Assembly: GCA_918797485.1 (NCBI GenBank)
Contig: CAKKNE010000001.1
Coordinates: 6,200,001-6,264,000, forward strand
Reading direction: 5' to 3'
DNA: 64,000 nucleotides
DNA from: Pelagomonas calceolata
Lineage: Eukaryota > Sar > Pelagophyceae > Pelagomonadales > Pelagomonadaceae
Each line of letters starts with the position of its first letter. Position 1 is the first letter of the stretch. A model generated the notes under the pieces. It was not told the DNA's origin and did not search any database. It worked only from the letters and a program-made list of their open reading frames with translations. Both the position numbers and the translations under genes were made by a program. Below, piece after piece: positions 1 through 8,852 of this stretch.

Positions 1-17
1 ACACTGCTACTGCACGC

Positions 18-755
18 ATGGACCTCTTCGGCTCAGACGACGACTCCGACGGCGAAGAAGTGCAGCGCCCCGGAGCGTGCGGTGTGCTGCAGTTTCACTC
101 CGGTACAGAGGATGAAATGCTGCGCGTCGTCGCGGCGGAAGCACAACGCGGCGACGCGAGCGACACGCTCGCAGTCATCGATCGCTTCTGCCGCATACGC
201 CACTGGATGATGCACGTCGGCGACGTGAAGGGGGCGATCCTTCGTGGCGCAGCAGCACGAGCGGCGCCGGGGCTCTGGGTCGAGCTCGGCGCCTACTGTG
301 GGTATTCGGCCGTACTGCTTGCGTCGCAGATGCAGAGCGGAACGCTAGTCTCGCTGGACACGGAAGCTCATTGCGTCAAATGGAGCCGACAACTCGTCGA
401 GCACGCGGGGCTCTCGGAAAGAGTCAAAGTGATGCAGTCGTCGCCGGACGAGACCGCGGCCGAAGCTCTCGCGCGAGAAATCCCGAGCCCGCGCATCCAG
501 CTCCTCTTCATCGACCACGCCAAGGACCGGTATCTCGCCGACCTCGTGGCGCTCGAGCCCTACTGCGCTGAAGGATGCGTCGTCGTCGCGGACAACGTGC
601 TCTGCTTCGACGGCGGCGCGAGCCTGAAACCTTATCTGGAGCACGTGAGAGACACGTCCCGCTACGCGTCGTCGACGCTGCACGAGGCGCCCGTGGAGTA
701 CTCGGACGGCGAGCCCGACGGCGTCGAGGTGTCGGTCTTTCGGGGCGTAACCTGA
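18..755 (+). CDS. COMT: Catechol O-methyltransferase-like SAM methyltransferase
   Basis: Predicted soluble O-methyltransferase moving a methyl group from S-adenosylmethionine to a catechol-type hydroxyl with a divalent metal. The 245-residue protein has the COMT signature order: MHVGDVKG at about 65-72, the SAM loop ELGAYCGYS at 89-97, FIDHAKDRY at 164-172 and ADNV at 191-194. By homology Asp166, Asp192 and Asn193 are the metal ligands and Lys169 is the catalytic base. The first 20 residues are an acidic tail with no targeting signal, so it is probably cytosolic. Single exon. It runs tail to tail with the lipid kinase on the other strand. The physiological substrate cannot be told from sequence. 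Confidence 0.88.
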   Translation: MDLFGSDDDSDGEEVQRPGACGVLQFHSGTEDEMLRVVAAEAQRGDASDTLAVIDRFCRIRHWMMHVGDVKGAILRGAAARAAPGLWVELGAYCGYSAVLLASQMQSGTLVSLDTEAHCVKWSRQLVEHAGLSERVKVMQSSPDETAAEALAREIPSPRIQLLFIDHAKDRYLADLVALEPYCAEGCVVVADNVLCFDGGASLKPYLEHVRDTSRYASSTLHEAPVEYSDGEPDGVEVSVFRGVT

Positions 756-855
756 GAGCTTGTGTGTTCTAGCGTCGCCCACAGGAGGAGTGTTGGCCTT
801 CCACGGCGCAACATGAGCAATGAAATCGCCACCTAGTACCCTTACGCGAGAGAAG

Positions 856-2223
856 CTAGGCCGCGCGCTCCGGCGGCGACACCGCGGTCCGCGCCGCGGC
901 GAGCGGCGCCGCGCAGAAGACGCGCAGCGCGCCCGGGAAAATCTCGGCCTGGATCGCGCCCGACGGCACGGCTTCGCCGTCGAGGCCAGTCCGCGAGTCG
1001 TCGTCCGCCGCGGGCACGAGCCGCAGCGCGCGGCAGCGGTGGCTCTGGAAGCTCCGCTTGTGGATGTGCTTGCCGCCGTCCAATTTCAGGAAGCCGTCGA
1101 TCAGGTCGACGCGCGCCAGGAAGCCCGGCCGCAGCCGCGTGAAGACGAGGTGTATCGCACCATCGTCCAAACCCGCGGCCGGCGCCATGGGCGTCGTCTC
1201 GTCGACGTGGCTCACGTTGCACGCCATCATCAGCTGGTAGGTCGCGTCGCGGCGCTCCGTGCGCCAGGGCGGCGGCAGCGGCGCGCCGAGGGGCGGCAGG
1301 CGCGACGGCGCGAAGAGGCCGCCCTTGCGGGCCGGCTGCGTGCAGGGCAGCCACGATAACGTGGCGCGGTGGCGCTTCAGGCGCAAAATGTACCAGATGG
1401 CCGCGAGCGTCGTCCTCAAAGCCCCGAGCCAGCGGAAGCCCTCGCTCCCGAGGTCGACGTCGGCGACGAGGCCCCACTCCATCGCGAGAAAGGAAATGAA
1501 CGGTGGCCGCCTCTCGCCGAACTCGTACCTTACCAAGCCCATGGAACAGGAAAAGCCGCGCGCCACGTTGTAGGCGACGTCTACCGCACTTCCAATCACG
1601 TCGCCGCCGGCGCTCGCGACGGACGCGTGGCAGGCGTTGCCCGTGCCGCCGGGGCAGTGCGCCACTCTTATACTTCGAAGGCGCTGCTCCGGGTCCGCGA
1701 GCGTCGACGCGCCGTCGGCGAGGCCGCGGACGACCTCGGAAAGCGTGCCGTCGCCGCCCACCACGACCACCCCATCGTAGGTCACCTGCGGCGCCGCCGC
1801 GACCACACGGCACCGCTCCATGGCGTCGCCCTGAGCTTTCGTGACCACCACGTCGGCCTCGATGTTGGCCGCGTAGAAGACGGGCGCGACGTCCCGCTCG
1901 AAAACTTTTTGGGCCCGGCCCGTGCCGCCCGCCGGATTGACCACAACAAGCACCTTGTGGGGCGCGTCGGGGCTCAGCCGTTTTGAAAGTTGCGTCAGGT
2001 GCTTGGCCGTCGCGGCGCCGTCGCGGACGCGCAGCGTCCGCGTCCGCAGCACGCGCGCGCGCGTCGCGCACCAGCCGCTCTGGCGCGCGCACGTCGTGAC
2101 CTCAACACCACAATTGTCCGGCGTCGGCTGCGCCCTCAATATGTCGGCGACGTCGAGGCTCTCGCCGTCGACGGTCACCTCGTCGTCGCTGCCGATCTCG
2201 AGGAGCGCATCCTGGAGAGCCAT
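856..2223 (-). CDS. Sphingosine kinase / diacylglycerol kinase family lipid kinase
   Basis: Lipid kinase with a DAGK catalytic domain. From the start chosen here (ATG at 2223, protein MALQDALLEIG), the nucleotide-binding motifs are NPAGGTG at about 96-102 and GGDGT at about 156-160, followed by CPGGTGNA, the usual order in sphingosine kinases. An N-terminal stretch of about 90 residues and a C-terminal beta-rich part with the DGAIHLVF block support a sphingosine kinase-like enzyme making sphingosine-1-phosphate or a ceramide or diacylglycerol phosphate. An in-frame ATG 13 codons upstream (2262) would add an Arg-rich leader and is less likely. Length of 455 residues fits the family. No intron. 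The acceptor lipid is not resolved. Confidence 0.85.
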   Translation of the reverse strand: MALQDALLEIGSDDEVTVDGESLDVADILRAQPTPDNCGVEVTTCARQSGWCATRARVLRTRTLRVRDGAATAKHLTQLSKRLSPDAPHKVLVVVNPAGGTGRAQKVFERDVAPVFYAANIEADVVVTKAQGDAMERCRVVAAAPQVTYDGVVVVGGDGTLSEVVRGLADGASTLADPEQRLRSIRVAHCPGGTGNACHASVASAGGDVIGSAVDVAYNVARGFSCSMGLVRYEFGERRPPFISFLAMEWGLVADVDLGSEGFRWLGALRTTLAAIWYILRLKRHRATLSWLPCTQPARKGGLFAPSRLPPLGAPLPPPWRTERRDATYQLMMACNVSHVDETTPMAPAAGLDDGAIHLVFTRLRPGFLARVDLIDGFLKLDGGKHIHKRSFQSHRCRALRLVPAADDDSRTGLDGEAVPSGAIQAEIFPGALRVFCAAPLAAARTAVSPPERAA

Positions 2224-2772
2224 CGTCGCTGGTGTGCCGTGACGGGCGCGGCGCGCGCGCAATTGGTTCGCTATCTTGCCGCGCGCAGCGCCAGCAGCTG
2301 CACTCTATCTAGCTACTGCTGCAGGGCCGACTACTGCTGCAGGGCCGACGTGCGAGTCTCTGAGCTCGAAGATCAATCAAAGGCGGACGTTTTGAGCAAC
2401 GTCTGCGCGCTTGAGGGCGACAGATGGGCGCTCTGTGCAGCGATCAGCGGCAGCCTCCGCTCAAAAGTGAGCACCAGCGGCTCCACAAAGCGATCGCTGC
2501 AAGGCACACAGGTCGCTGGATGAGTCCTCCGAGCGGTGCGTCACGTCTCCTTCCTGAATTCGAGCAGCGGGCTCATAGAAACGGGTTTTTGCCCAATCGA
2601 TCGTCGATGGGCGCAAAATCGAGCTAGCGATCGGCATTGATCACCCAAGCAACAATTTCTTAGCGCATTTGATTGCTGTCGCCCAGCGCTGCAGCGTCAG
2701 GCATCGCTTGCCGCACCAGCTCAGCGTAAAAAGCACTGCTGCAATTTGCTCAATTCACACCGCTGATAAAAG
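2224..2772. other. Divergent intergenic region
   Basis: Space between two divergently transcribed genes, presumably holding both promoters. It contains an 18-bp tandem duplication at 2313-2348. Short open frames here show no codon bias or recognisable motif. No CTAG palindrome was found. Confidence 0.6.
2313..2348. repeat. Perfect tandem duplication of an 18-bp unit
   Basis: The unit CTACTGCTGCAGGGCCGA occurs twice head to tail with no mismatch. It sits about 90 bp upstream of the lipid kinase start. A young slippage duplication or a doubled promoter element are both possible. Confidence 0.9.
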
Positions 2773-4509
2773 ATGGCAGCCAACATGGTCATTGACCAGG
2801 GAGCAGCGCCAGACGATGTACAGTACGGCGACGGCCAGCCACAGCTCGACAAGTTTCGCTTGCGCTGGGAGCTCGCGCGGCTCCCGGCGCTCGCGCCGCC
2901 GGCGGGGGAGGTGAGCTTCGACGACAAGCGCGCGCCGACGGAGCAGGGCCATTCATTAACGACGGGCACGTTCTGCTTCCTGCGGGGCCGCAGTGATGTC
3001 TCAAGGCTGAAGGCGCGTTTAGAAAGGGACGACGACTTCGTGTGGTCTGATGAGTACGCGACCGAGCACAACGTGACGCTGGCGCGGCCGTCGCACGACG
3101 GCTGGGGCATCCGGAAGCTGGCCTTTGTTTTTTGTGATGACTTCTTGCATAGGGTGTACCGGCTGCCGCTCTGGGAGGACCCGTCGTGGCGCGCACTCAT
3201 CGATCCTATATTGGAGTCCTGCGGCGTCCCTCGGGAGAGGATCATCCGTTGTTTATTAGCGTCGATGCCGCCGCGGACCGTCATCCCGCCGCACCACGAC
3301 AGCGGCTACTGGGTCCCGCGGTCGCGTCGATTACACTGCGCGATCAAAACCAATCCTGATGTCGTCTTCCTGGCTGGAAGAACGCTCGACGAGATGCACC
3401 GCATCGAGTTCAAGGAGGGCTGCGTCGTCGAGCTGAACAACCAGGCGAAGCACTACGTCGCGAACCTGAGCGACGAGTACCGAACTCATTTGATTTTTGA
3501 CTACGTTGATGACCGCGCGGAGCCCTACCTGCTACCGCCCGAGATGCCCGTGGTGCAGTTACGTACAGGCGACGAACTGCTGCAGACGCGGCGGAGCGTG
3601 GCGCTCGCGTCGGAGCGCGGGTCGGGCCCGCGCGCGCCGCACATCCTGATTATCGGGGCCCAGAAGGCGGGGACCACCTCCATGTTCGAGTACCTGAGCC
3701 AGCACCCTCTGATAAAACGGGGCGTGCGGCGCGAGACGCATTTTCTGGATTGGCGCTGGCCGGGCGACGACGACGCCGATTCTCTGTCAAGAAAGTGGCA
3801 CGAGACCTTTTTTGATGCGGAGGCGCACGCGCTGCATCCCGACTTGCGGGCCCTCGACTCGACGCCTTCGTATCTATTGCAGTCGAACCTCGCGATCCCA
3901 CGGTTGCAAAGGATGCGCAAGGACCTGCCCTTGATCGTCATGGTCCGCGACCCTGCCTTAAGAGCGGTGAGCCACCACGCCATGATCGCGGACAAGGCCG
4001 CGACGCCGCAACAGCGGAGAAGCAGGGGCACGGCCTGGCTCGGGAAATCGGTCCGCGAGGTCGCCGAGGCCGAGCTCGTCGAATTACTACGGGCCGGCGT
4101 CGTGCGGTGTGTTAAAGGAGAGGGCCTCGGCGGCGACTACGAGGTCGACGACGCGGCGTTCCGCGACTACATCACTCGTTTGCCGCTCGGCCACGGCGCG
4201 CACTCGCTCTTGTTGAGGGGGTTCTACGCGGCGCAGCTGCGGCCGTGGCGCGAGGCCTTTGGGGCCGAGCGCATCCTGGTGCTGCGGTGCGAGGACATGG
4301 TGACGTCCGAGGGCGCGGCGGCGGCCGTGGCACTGGCGCAGCGCCACGCGGGCCTGCGGGAGCATCCCCTCGACGACGCGAGGCCGCGGAACGCGCGGAG
4401 CTACGCGGGGCCGCCCGACGATCTTGTAGAGGACCTGCGGCGGTTCTTTTCAAGAGCGAACGCGGACTTGTACGAGATGCTCGGGTGGGGGGATGGGGAG
4501 CGGTGGTGA
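2773..4509 (+). CDS. Aspartyl/asparaginyl hydroxylase-like oxygenase fused to a sulfotransferase
   Basis: A 578-residue two-domain protein. Residues about 100-245 form a 2-oxoglutarate/Fe(II) oxygenase of the Asp_Arg_Hydrox kind: PPHHDSGYW (172-180) gives the HxD iron ligands, HYVAN near 227 the distal His, and EYRTHLIFD near 235-243 the Arg that binds 2-oxoglutarate. Residues about 288-578 form a P-loop sulfotransferase: IIGAQKAGTTSM (293-304) is the 5'-phosphosulfate loop of the PAPS site and IVMVRDPALRAVSHH is the 3'-phosphate motif. The family pairing implies hydroxylation followed by sulfation of one substrate, but this is inference. No signal peptide or membrane segment is obvious. The open frame runs through both domains without an intron, so the fusion is not an artefact of gene joining. 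Confidence 0.85.
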   Translation: MAANMVIDQGAAPDDVQYGDGQPQLDKFRLRWELARLPALAPPAGEVSFDDKRAPTEQGHSLTTGTFCFLRGRSDVSRLKARLERDDDFVWSDEYATEHNVTLARPSHDGWGIRKLAFVFCDDFLHRVYRLPLWEDPSWRALIDPILESCGVPRERIIRCLLASMPPRTVIPPHHDSGYWVPRSRRLHCAIKTNPDVVFLAGRTLDEMHRIEFKEGCVVELNNQAKHYVANLSDEYRTHLIFDYVDDRAEPYLLPPEMPVVQLRTGDELLQTRRSVALASERGSGPRAPHILIIGAQKAGTTSMFEYLSQHPLIKRGVRRETHFLDWRWPGDDDADSLSRKWHETFFDAEAHALHPDLRALDSTPSYLLQSNLAIPRLQRMRKDLPLIVMVRDPALRAVSHHAMIADKAATPQQRRSRGTAWLGKSVREVAEAELVELLRAGVVRCVKGEGLGGDYEVDDAAFRDYITRLPLGHGAHSLLLRGFYAAQLRPWREAFGAERILVLRCEDMVTSEGAAAAVALAQRHAGLREHPLDDARPRNARSYAGPPDDLVEDLRRFFSRANADLYEMLGWGDGERW

Positions 4510-4935
4510 GTTCGGACCTGCGGAGGTTTCGCGCGGGCGCGGGTGAAAGCGGTGGTAATTATATTATTGTGAGACTGGTAGTTCCGGAGCGATCCCGTCG
4601 TTCTGCGTCGTCGGCCTTCGTCTCGGCGCCTCTCCAAAAGTAAAAGTCAAGCCTTGCTCTCTTGGCCGACGCAGACGCCGAACAACTCGTGTACGCAAGC
4701 AGCGCTGCCAATAATTCTTCCGCAACGTCTCCAACTCGCCGCGCTTGCGGAACCGCAATACCGAAACAAATAACCCTTCTCGCGGCGCGTTTGCGGCACC
4801 GGGGGCCTGCAACACGTTGCTCCAGCAGAGTTTTCACGCGTGTCGCGTCATCAGAGATCGTCCGCCTGTCTCCACGCGTTACTGCGGCTGCCACAGCAAC
4901 GCAATCACCGCTCATTATCAACGCAGGTCAACTTC
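4510..4935. other. Intergenic region
   Basis: 426 bp between the fusion gene and the reductase, GC lower than in the flanking genes. It must hold the terminator of the first and the promoter of the second. Open frames across it have no recognisable features. Confidence 0.6.
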
Positions 4936-6051
4936 ATGTTGCCCACGCGCCGCCTCCTGTACACAACTCTCGCGCTCTCCGGAGGCACTCGCGCACTGAA
5001 ACCGCCGACGACGCGCGTAAGGACCATGAGCGCACTCGCGACAACCAACACCGTCGCCAACAAGGATGGTGCCTACGTGCGCCACGCGGCCAAGCACCGC
5101 ACCGACGCCGTCGAGGCTGAGGCAGGCCGCTACCACCTGCACGTCGCGCTCGCGTGCCCGTGGGCCGCCGGCGCTCTCTCCATGCTCTACCTCAAGGGCC
5201 TCGAGGACGCCATCTCGCTCTCGGTCGTGCACCCCACCTGGCAACGCACGCGCCCGGACGACCCGGAGGACCAGCACTGCGGCTGGGTCTACCGCGCGCC
5301 GGGCGACGCCCCGCTCTCGAACCCGCTCGGCCACGGCTCCTATGATTGTGACGACGCGTTGATTCCGGACCCGACCGGCGCGGCCTCCATCCGCGACGTC
5401 TACGCGAAAGCCGGCGACGCGAGCGGCCCGTTCACGACGCCGGCCCTCTTCGACAAGAAGACCGGGAAGCTCGTGTCGAACGAGTCGATGGACATCCTCA
5501 AGCTGCTGAACTCGGCCTTTGATAAAGTCGCGAAGCATCCCGAGCGGACCTTCTACCCCGGCGACTTAGCGGGTGACCTCCAGACGCTCAACGATGAGTT
5601 AGTTTATCCGAACGTAAACAATGGCGTCTACCGCTGCGGCTTCGCCAAGTCCCAAAAAGCCTACGACGCGGCCGTCGCGGGCTTATTCGAGGCGCTCGAA
5701 GATTTAGACAAGCGCCTCGCGTCCCAACGCTTCCTGGGCGGGGACAAGTTCTCGTGGCTGGACCTGCGGTTGTATCATACGCTCGTGCGCTTCGACCCGG
5801 TCTACGTCGTCTATTTCAAGACGAACGTCAAGCGCATTGCCGACTACCCGAACCTCGTAAACTTCGTGCGGGACGTCTACCAGTCCGTCGAACCGGTGCG
5901 CCGCGCGACGAATATCAAGCACATCAAGATGCACTACTACACATCGCACCCGGCGCTCAACACCTACGGCATCATCCCGGCCTCGATGGGGCCCGACCTC
6001 GAGGCGGAGCATGGCCGCGGCGCGGCCGACGGGGTTTACTTCACGCACTAG
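4936..6051 (+). CDS. Glutathionyl-hydroquinone reductase (Xi-class GST, ECM4/YqjG family)
   Basis: Reduces glutathionyl-hydroquinones using glutathione. The hallmark active-site block GRYHLHVALACPWA is present; the Cys of CPWA is the catalytic residue at about position 74. Downstream LKGLEDAISLSVVHPTW, VSNESMDILKLLN and GGDKFSWLDLRLYHTLVRFDPVYV match the family across the thioredoxin-like and helical domains. The chosen ATG (4936) gives 371 residues with MLPTRRLLYTTLALSGG, a possible organelle leader; a second ATG at 5026 would give a cytosolic form starting MSALATTN, so two isoforms are conceivable. An in-frame ATG at 4840 is judged to be upstream of the gene. Single exon. Confidence 0.93.
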   Translation: MLPTRRLLYTTLALSGGTRALKPPTTRVRTMSALATTNTVANKDGAYVRHAAKHRTDAVEAEAGRYHLHVALACPWAAGALSMLYLKGLEDAISLSVVHPTWQRTRPDDPEDQHCGWVYRAPGDAPLSNPLGHGSYDCDDALIPDPTGAASIRDVYAKAGDASGPFTTPALFDKKTGKLVSNESMDILKLLNSAFDKVAKHPERTFYPGDLAGDLQTLNDELVYPNVNNGVYRCGFAKSQKAYDAAVAGLFEALEDLDKRLASQRFLGGDKFSWLDLRLYHTLVRFDPVYVVYFKTNVKRIADYPNLVNFVRDVYQSVEPVRRATNIKHIKMHYYTSHPALNTYGIIPASMGPDLEAEHGRGAADGVYFTH

Positions 6052-6133
6052 CTTGCTAACTGTGTTTGTGATCTTATCTGATCTGGCGAGCGTCGAGACC
6101 TACGCCGCGTAGCAAGCGGAAAGGTCCCAACAC

Positions 6134-6154
6134 CTAGCGGCAGTAAGACACTAG
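6134..6154 (-). promoter_or_regulatory. CTAG palindromic promoter element, copy 1
   Basis: Reads CTAGTGTC-TTACTG-CCGCTAG on the minus strand. It lies in the 314-bp gap upstream of ARPC4, 212 bp before its ATG. Seven further copies lie upstream of other genes in this window (see findings). Confidence 0.6.
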
Positions 6155-6365
6155 AAAGCACTCCCGGCAGACGTCCGCGGACGCCCGCTGTTTTCACGCG
6201 CGCCCACCTTTGCGCACACGGTTACGCTAGGAAAAGGCAGCTGACAGTCTTGTTATCGACGCGGCAGCTCAAAACCGCGCATCAGCCCAGCCGCACGAGT
6301 TTTTGGCCCGCCGCGCCCAAGGCCGCCTCCGCCGCCTCCGCCGCGCCCAAGGCCGCCCCTCCGCC

Positions 6366-6938
6366 ATGGCTACCACTTACAAGCCGCGCGGCGCAGCGTC
6401 CGCGAAAACGCCGCCGCCGCGCGATGCCCACAAAAAAACACGCAGGTACCTCAACACCGTCCGCTCGACGCTCGACGCCGCCCTCTGCCTGAGGAACTTC
6501 CCATCGCAACTCGTAGAAAGGCACAACAAGCCCGAGGTCGAGGTACGCGGCAGCAAGGAGCTACTCCTCAACCCGATCACGATCGCGCGCACGGACCAGG
6601 AGCGGTGCCTCATCGAGGGCTCGGTAAACTCGGTAAGGGTCTCGTTCGCGATCAAGCAGGCCGACGAGATCGAGAAGATCCTCTGCCACAAGTTCACGCG
6701 CTTCCTGGCGCAGCGGTCCGAGCAGTTCGTGATCATGCGGCGGAAGCCGTGCCCGGGCTACTCGATCTCGTTCCTCATCACGCATTCTCACCTGGAGCGG
6801 ATGTGGAAGGAGAAGCTCGTCGACTTCGTGATCACCTTCATGGAGGAGATCAACAAGGAGATCTCGGCGATGCGCATCGCGCTGAACGCGCGGGCGCGCG
6901 TCGTCGCGGAGACGTTCCTCCAGGACTTCGCGGCCTAG
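6366..6938 (+). CDS. ARPC4: Arp2/3 complex subunit 4 (p20)
   Basis: Core scaffold subunit of the Arp2/3 actin-nucleating complex. The protein is strongly conserved: [72 protein letters not shown] and the C-terminal helix [29 protein letters not shown]. With the ATG at 6366 the product is 190 residues, slightly longer than the usual 168 because of an N-terminal Ala/Pro/Lys extension (residues 1-25). The upstream in-frame Met at 6303 would add an Arg-rich segment and is unlikely. Single exon. A CTAG palindrome lies in its promoter region. Confidence 0.96.
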   Translation: MATTYKPRGAASAKTPPPRDAHKKTRRYLNTVRSTLDAALCLRNFPSQLVERHNKPEVEVRGSKELLLNPITIARTDQERCLIEGSVNSVRVSFAIKQADEIEKILCHKFTRFLAQRSEQFVIMRRKPCPGYSISFLITHSHLERMWKEKLVDFVITFMEEINKEISAMRIALNARARVVAETFLQDFAA

Positions 6939-6978
6939 GAGTGAGGGGCGGTTGCCTAAGTATGTGTGAAAATACATG

Positions 6979-6984
6979 TTACGT

Positions 6985-7015
<31 letters not shown>

Positions 7016-8508
7016 GGTTGGTTTTGTTGCTGCTCGGCGACGTCGTGGAGAACGACGTCGATCTGATCCCCGTCCAAGGTGAGGATCTCCGCGTCTAGAT
7101 CGGCCCGGTTGTTCGGCCGGTCGCGCATGAGCCGCTGGATATTTTCAGTCTCGCACTCCGCGGGGCGATCGAGCCGCTGCTGGATTCGTAGGGCCTCGGC
7201 CAAAAACTGGCGACTAGTCGCCTCGCTCCCGCCGAAGATGCTCGCGAGGAAGCCATGGACCTTGCCGAGATCTTTCAGCATCGTGGCTGCAAGCCGCGTC
7301 TCGCCCAAGCCTAGCTCTCGGATCTCCGCGAGCGCCTCGTGCGTCTTCGCGATGGACCGGCGCGCAAGACTTTGCACGGCTTCGAACGATTCGTGGTCGC
7401 GGAGATGCAGCGACCCCGCGGAGGCCTGACAGTACCACAATTCGGCCAGCCCGGCCGCCGCGCGGGCGCGCTGCTCGGCGTCGACGCCGTCAGCGCGTAC
7501 GGCCTCAAACGCGTCCGAGCCCTCCTGAAAGATTCTGCGCCAGTCCTCGTTCGAGTGGGACGCGCCCAAAGCCACGTGCTGCGCGCACAGTGCTGCGGCG
7601 CGGCCGTGAGCGAGGCGCGCTTCGGCGAGTTGATAGGGCAGCGGAGGGAGGCTGACTTCGGCCCAGCGCGCGTCGGCGGGTGCAGGGGCATCGCTCTCGT
7701 CTCCGTCAAACGCCACGAGCGCACGCACGGCGGCGCGGCCCTCGCGCAATGCCGTCGCAACACATTGCCCGTCGCCATCGGAAGCATAGACGTACGTAGA
7801 GGCGTAGAGCCGGTCCACGAGGAACGTCGATGTCTCGATGCGCAGCTGCGCGGCCCAGCGCGGCGCCAAGGCGTCCCGGCGGACACGCGGCGCCTCTCGC
7901 GGCGGCGGCGTCGGGCTGGGGTTGCGCCGCGTCCGGAGCCAGTCGACGACGCGGCGGAGGAGGCCTCCTCGGTCCGATGAAGCCGCGGCGTCATCGGCGG
8001 TCGACTCATCATCGGTAACGACGGAGTCGTCGTAGTCGTTGTCGGCGAGAGCCGCGCGCAGGAGCTCCGCCGCGACCTCCCACTTGCCGTCGCGACCGAG
8101 CCGTCGGGCCGCGGCGACGAGGCGCTGACGCGACACCAGTGGCGCGATCTCCACGAGCGCGCGCTCGACAAACACGAGGCCCGCTGTTAACATTTCGTAG
8201 GGAGGCCTTAGCCCTGTGAGTACGTAGCGGGCGATGTTACTGAGAGTAGGAAGGCTATCAGGTTGATCGGTCATGATATGTTCGGACAGGATTCTGGTCA
8301 TGGCAAACTGCGCCGCGTAGAGGGAGCGCCACGTTTCTTCGGCTGCGTAGAGCTCTATGTCGTCCCACGACCGCCGCAGCGCGCACCAGCACGCCGTCTC
8401 GGCGAGCGCTTGTGAGCCGCCGAGCGCGTGGCACGCGCTCCCGAGGTCGCGCGGCTCGAGGAAGCCCATCGCCTCGCCGGCGAGCTGTTCCGGTATTTCT
8501 GTGATCAT
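6979..8508 (-). CDS. F-box-like protein with helical repeats and a poly-Asp tail
   Basis: 509 residues from the ATG at 8508. Residues about 3-45 (EIPEQLAGEAMGFLEPRDLG then the WDDIELYA helix) resemble an F-box, which would make it a substrate receptor of an SCF ubiquitin ligase. The rest is alpha-helical with TPR-like amphipathic pairs (for example the RAAALCAQHVALG and RARAAAGLAELWYCQ regions) and an acidic Ser/Asp loop near residues 185-200. It ends in about eleven Asp encoded by a trinucleotide run. No better family match was recognised. An in-frame ATG at 8586 exists but adds no motif. Single exon; its promoter region is shared with the glycosyltransferase and holds a CTAG palindrome. Confidence 0.65.
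6985..7014. repeat. (GTC)10 trinucleotide microsatellite, coding
   Basis: Ten perfect GTC units; on the minus strand they are GAC codons giving the acidic C-terminus of the F-box-like protein. A likely site of length variation between strains. Confidence 0.95.
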
Positions 8509-8707
8509 TCTTTTTGACGCGGTCGGCCGGGACTCAATTCTGGCCTCTGAATCAGCCAGAGCTCTCCCGCTTATTTGACACTGCACACAGGCGCGTAGAC
8601 GTTCTCGTTTCGCAGACGTCGCCAGGGAGACTCGTGTCGACCTGTGCTTCTGCTTAGTTCAATCGACGCAGCGCTTAGCGGCGTGCTTTTGCCGATTTAT
8701 AGCGCAG

Positions 8708-8727
8708 CTAGCGTACTAACATACTAG
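8708..8727 (-). promoter_or_regulatory. CTAG palindromic promoter element, copy 2
   Basis: On the minus strand: CTAGTATGTTAGTACGCTAG, a near-perfect palindrome. It lies in the 344-bp divergent region, 126 bp before the glycosyltransferase ATG and 200 bp before the F-box gene ATG. No other feature was seen in 8509-8852. Confidence 0.55.
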
Positions 8728-8852
8728 ACATGATGGGCAGCCTCGAGCCCTGCAGCGCCGCATCGATGCTCCGGGAGCTGCGGAGCTACACTCACGAGTA
8801 GTGGAAAGCATCGCCTCCCCCGTCCGGGGGCTGCCCGCCACGCATAGGAGCG

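Noticed and set aside
842-2092. Long ORF in another frame over the lipid kinase gene
   Set aside because: Arg/Ala/Gly-rich shadow frame, a by-product of GC-rich codon use; the kinase motifs are in the other frame.
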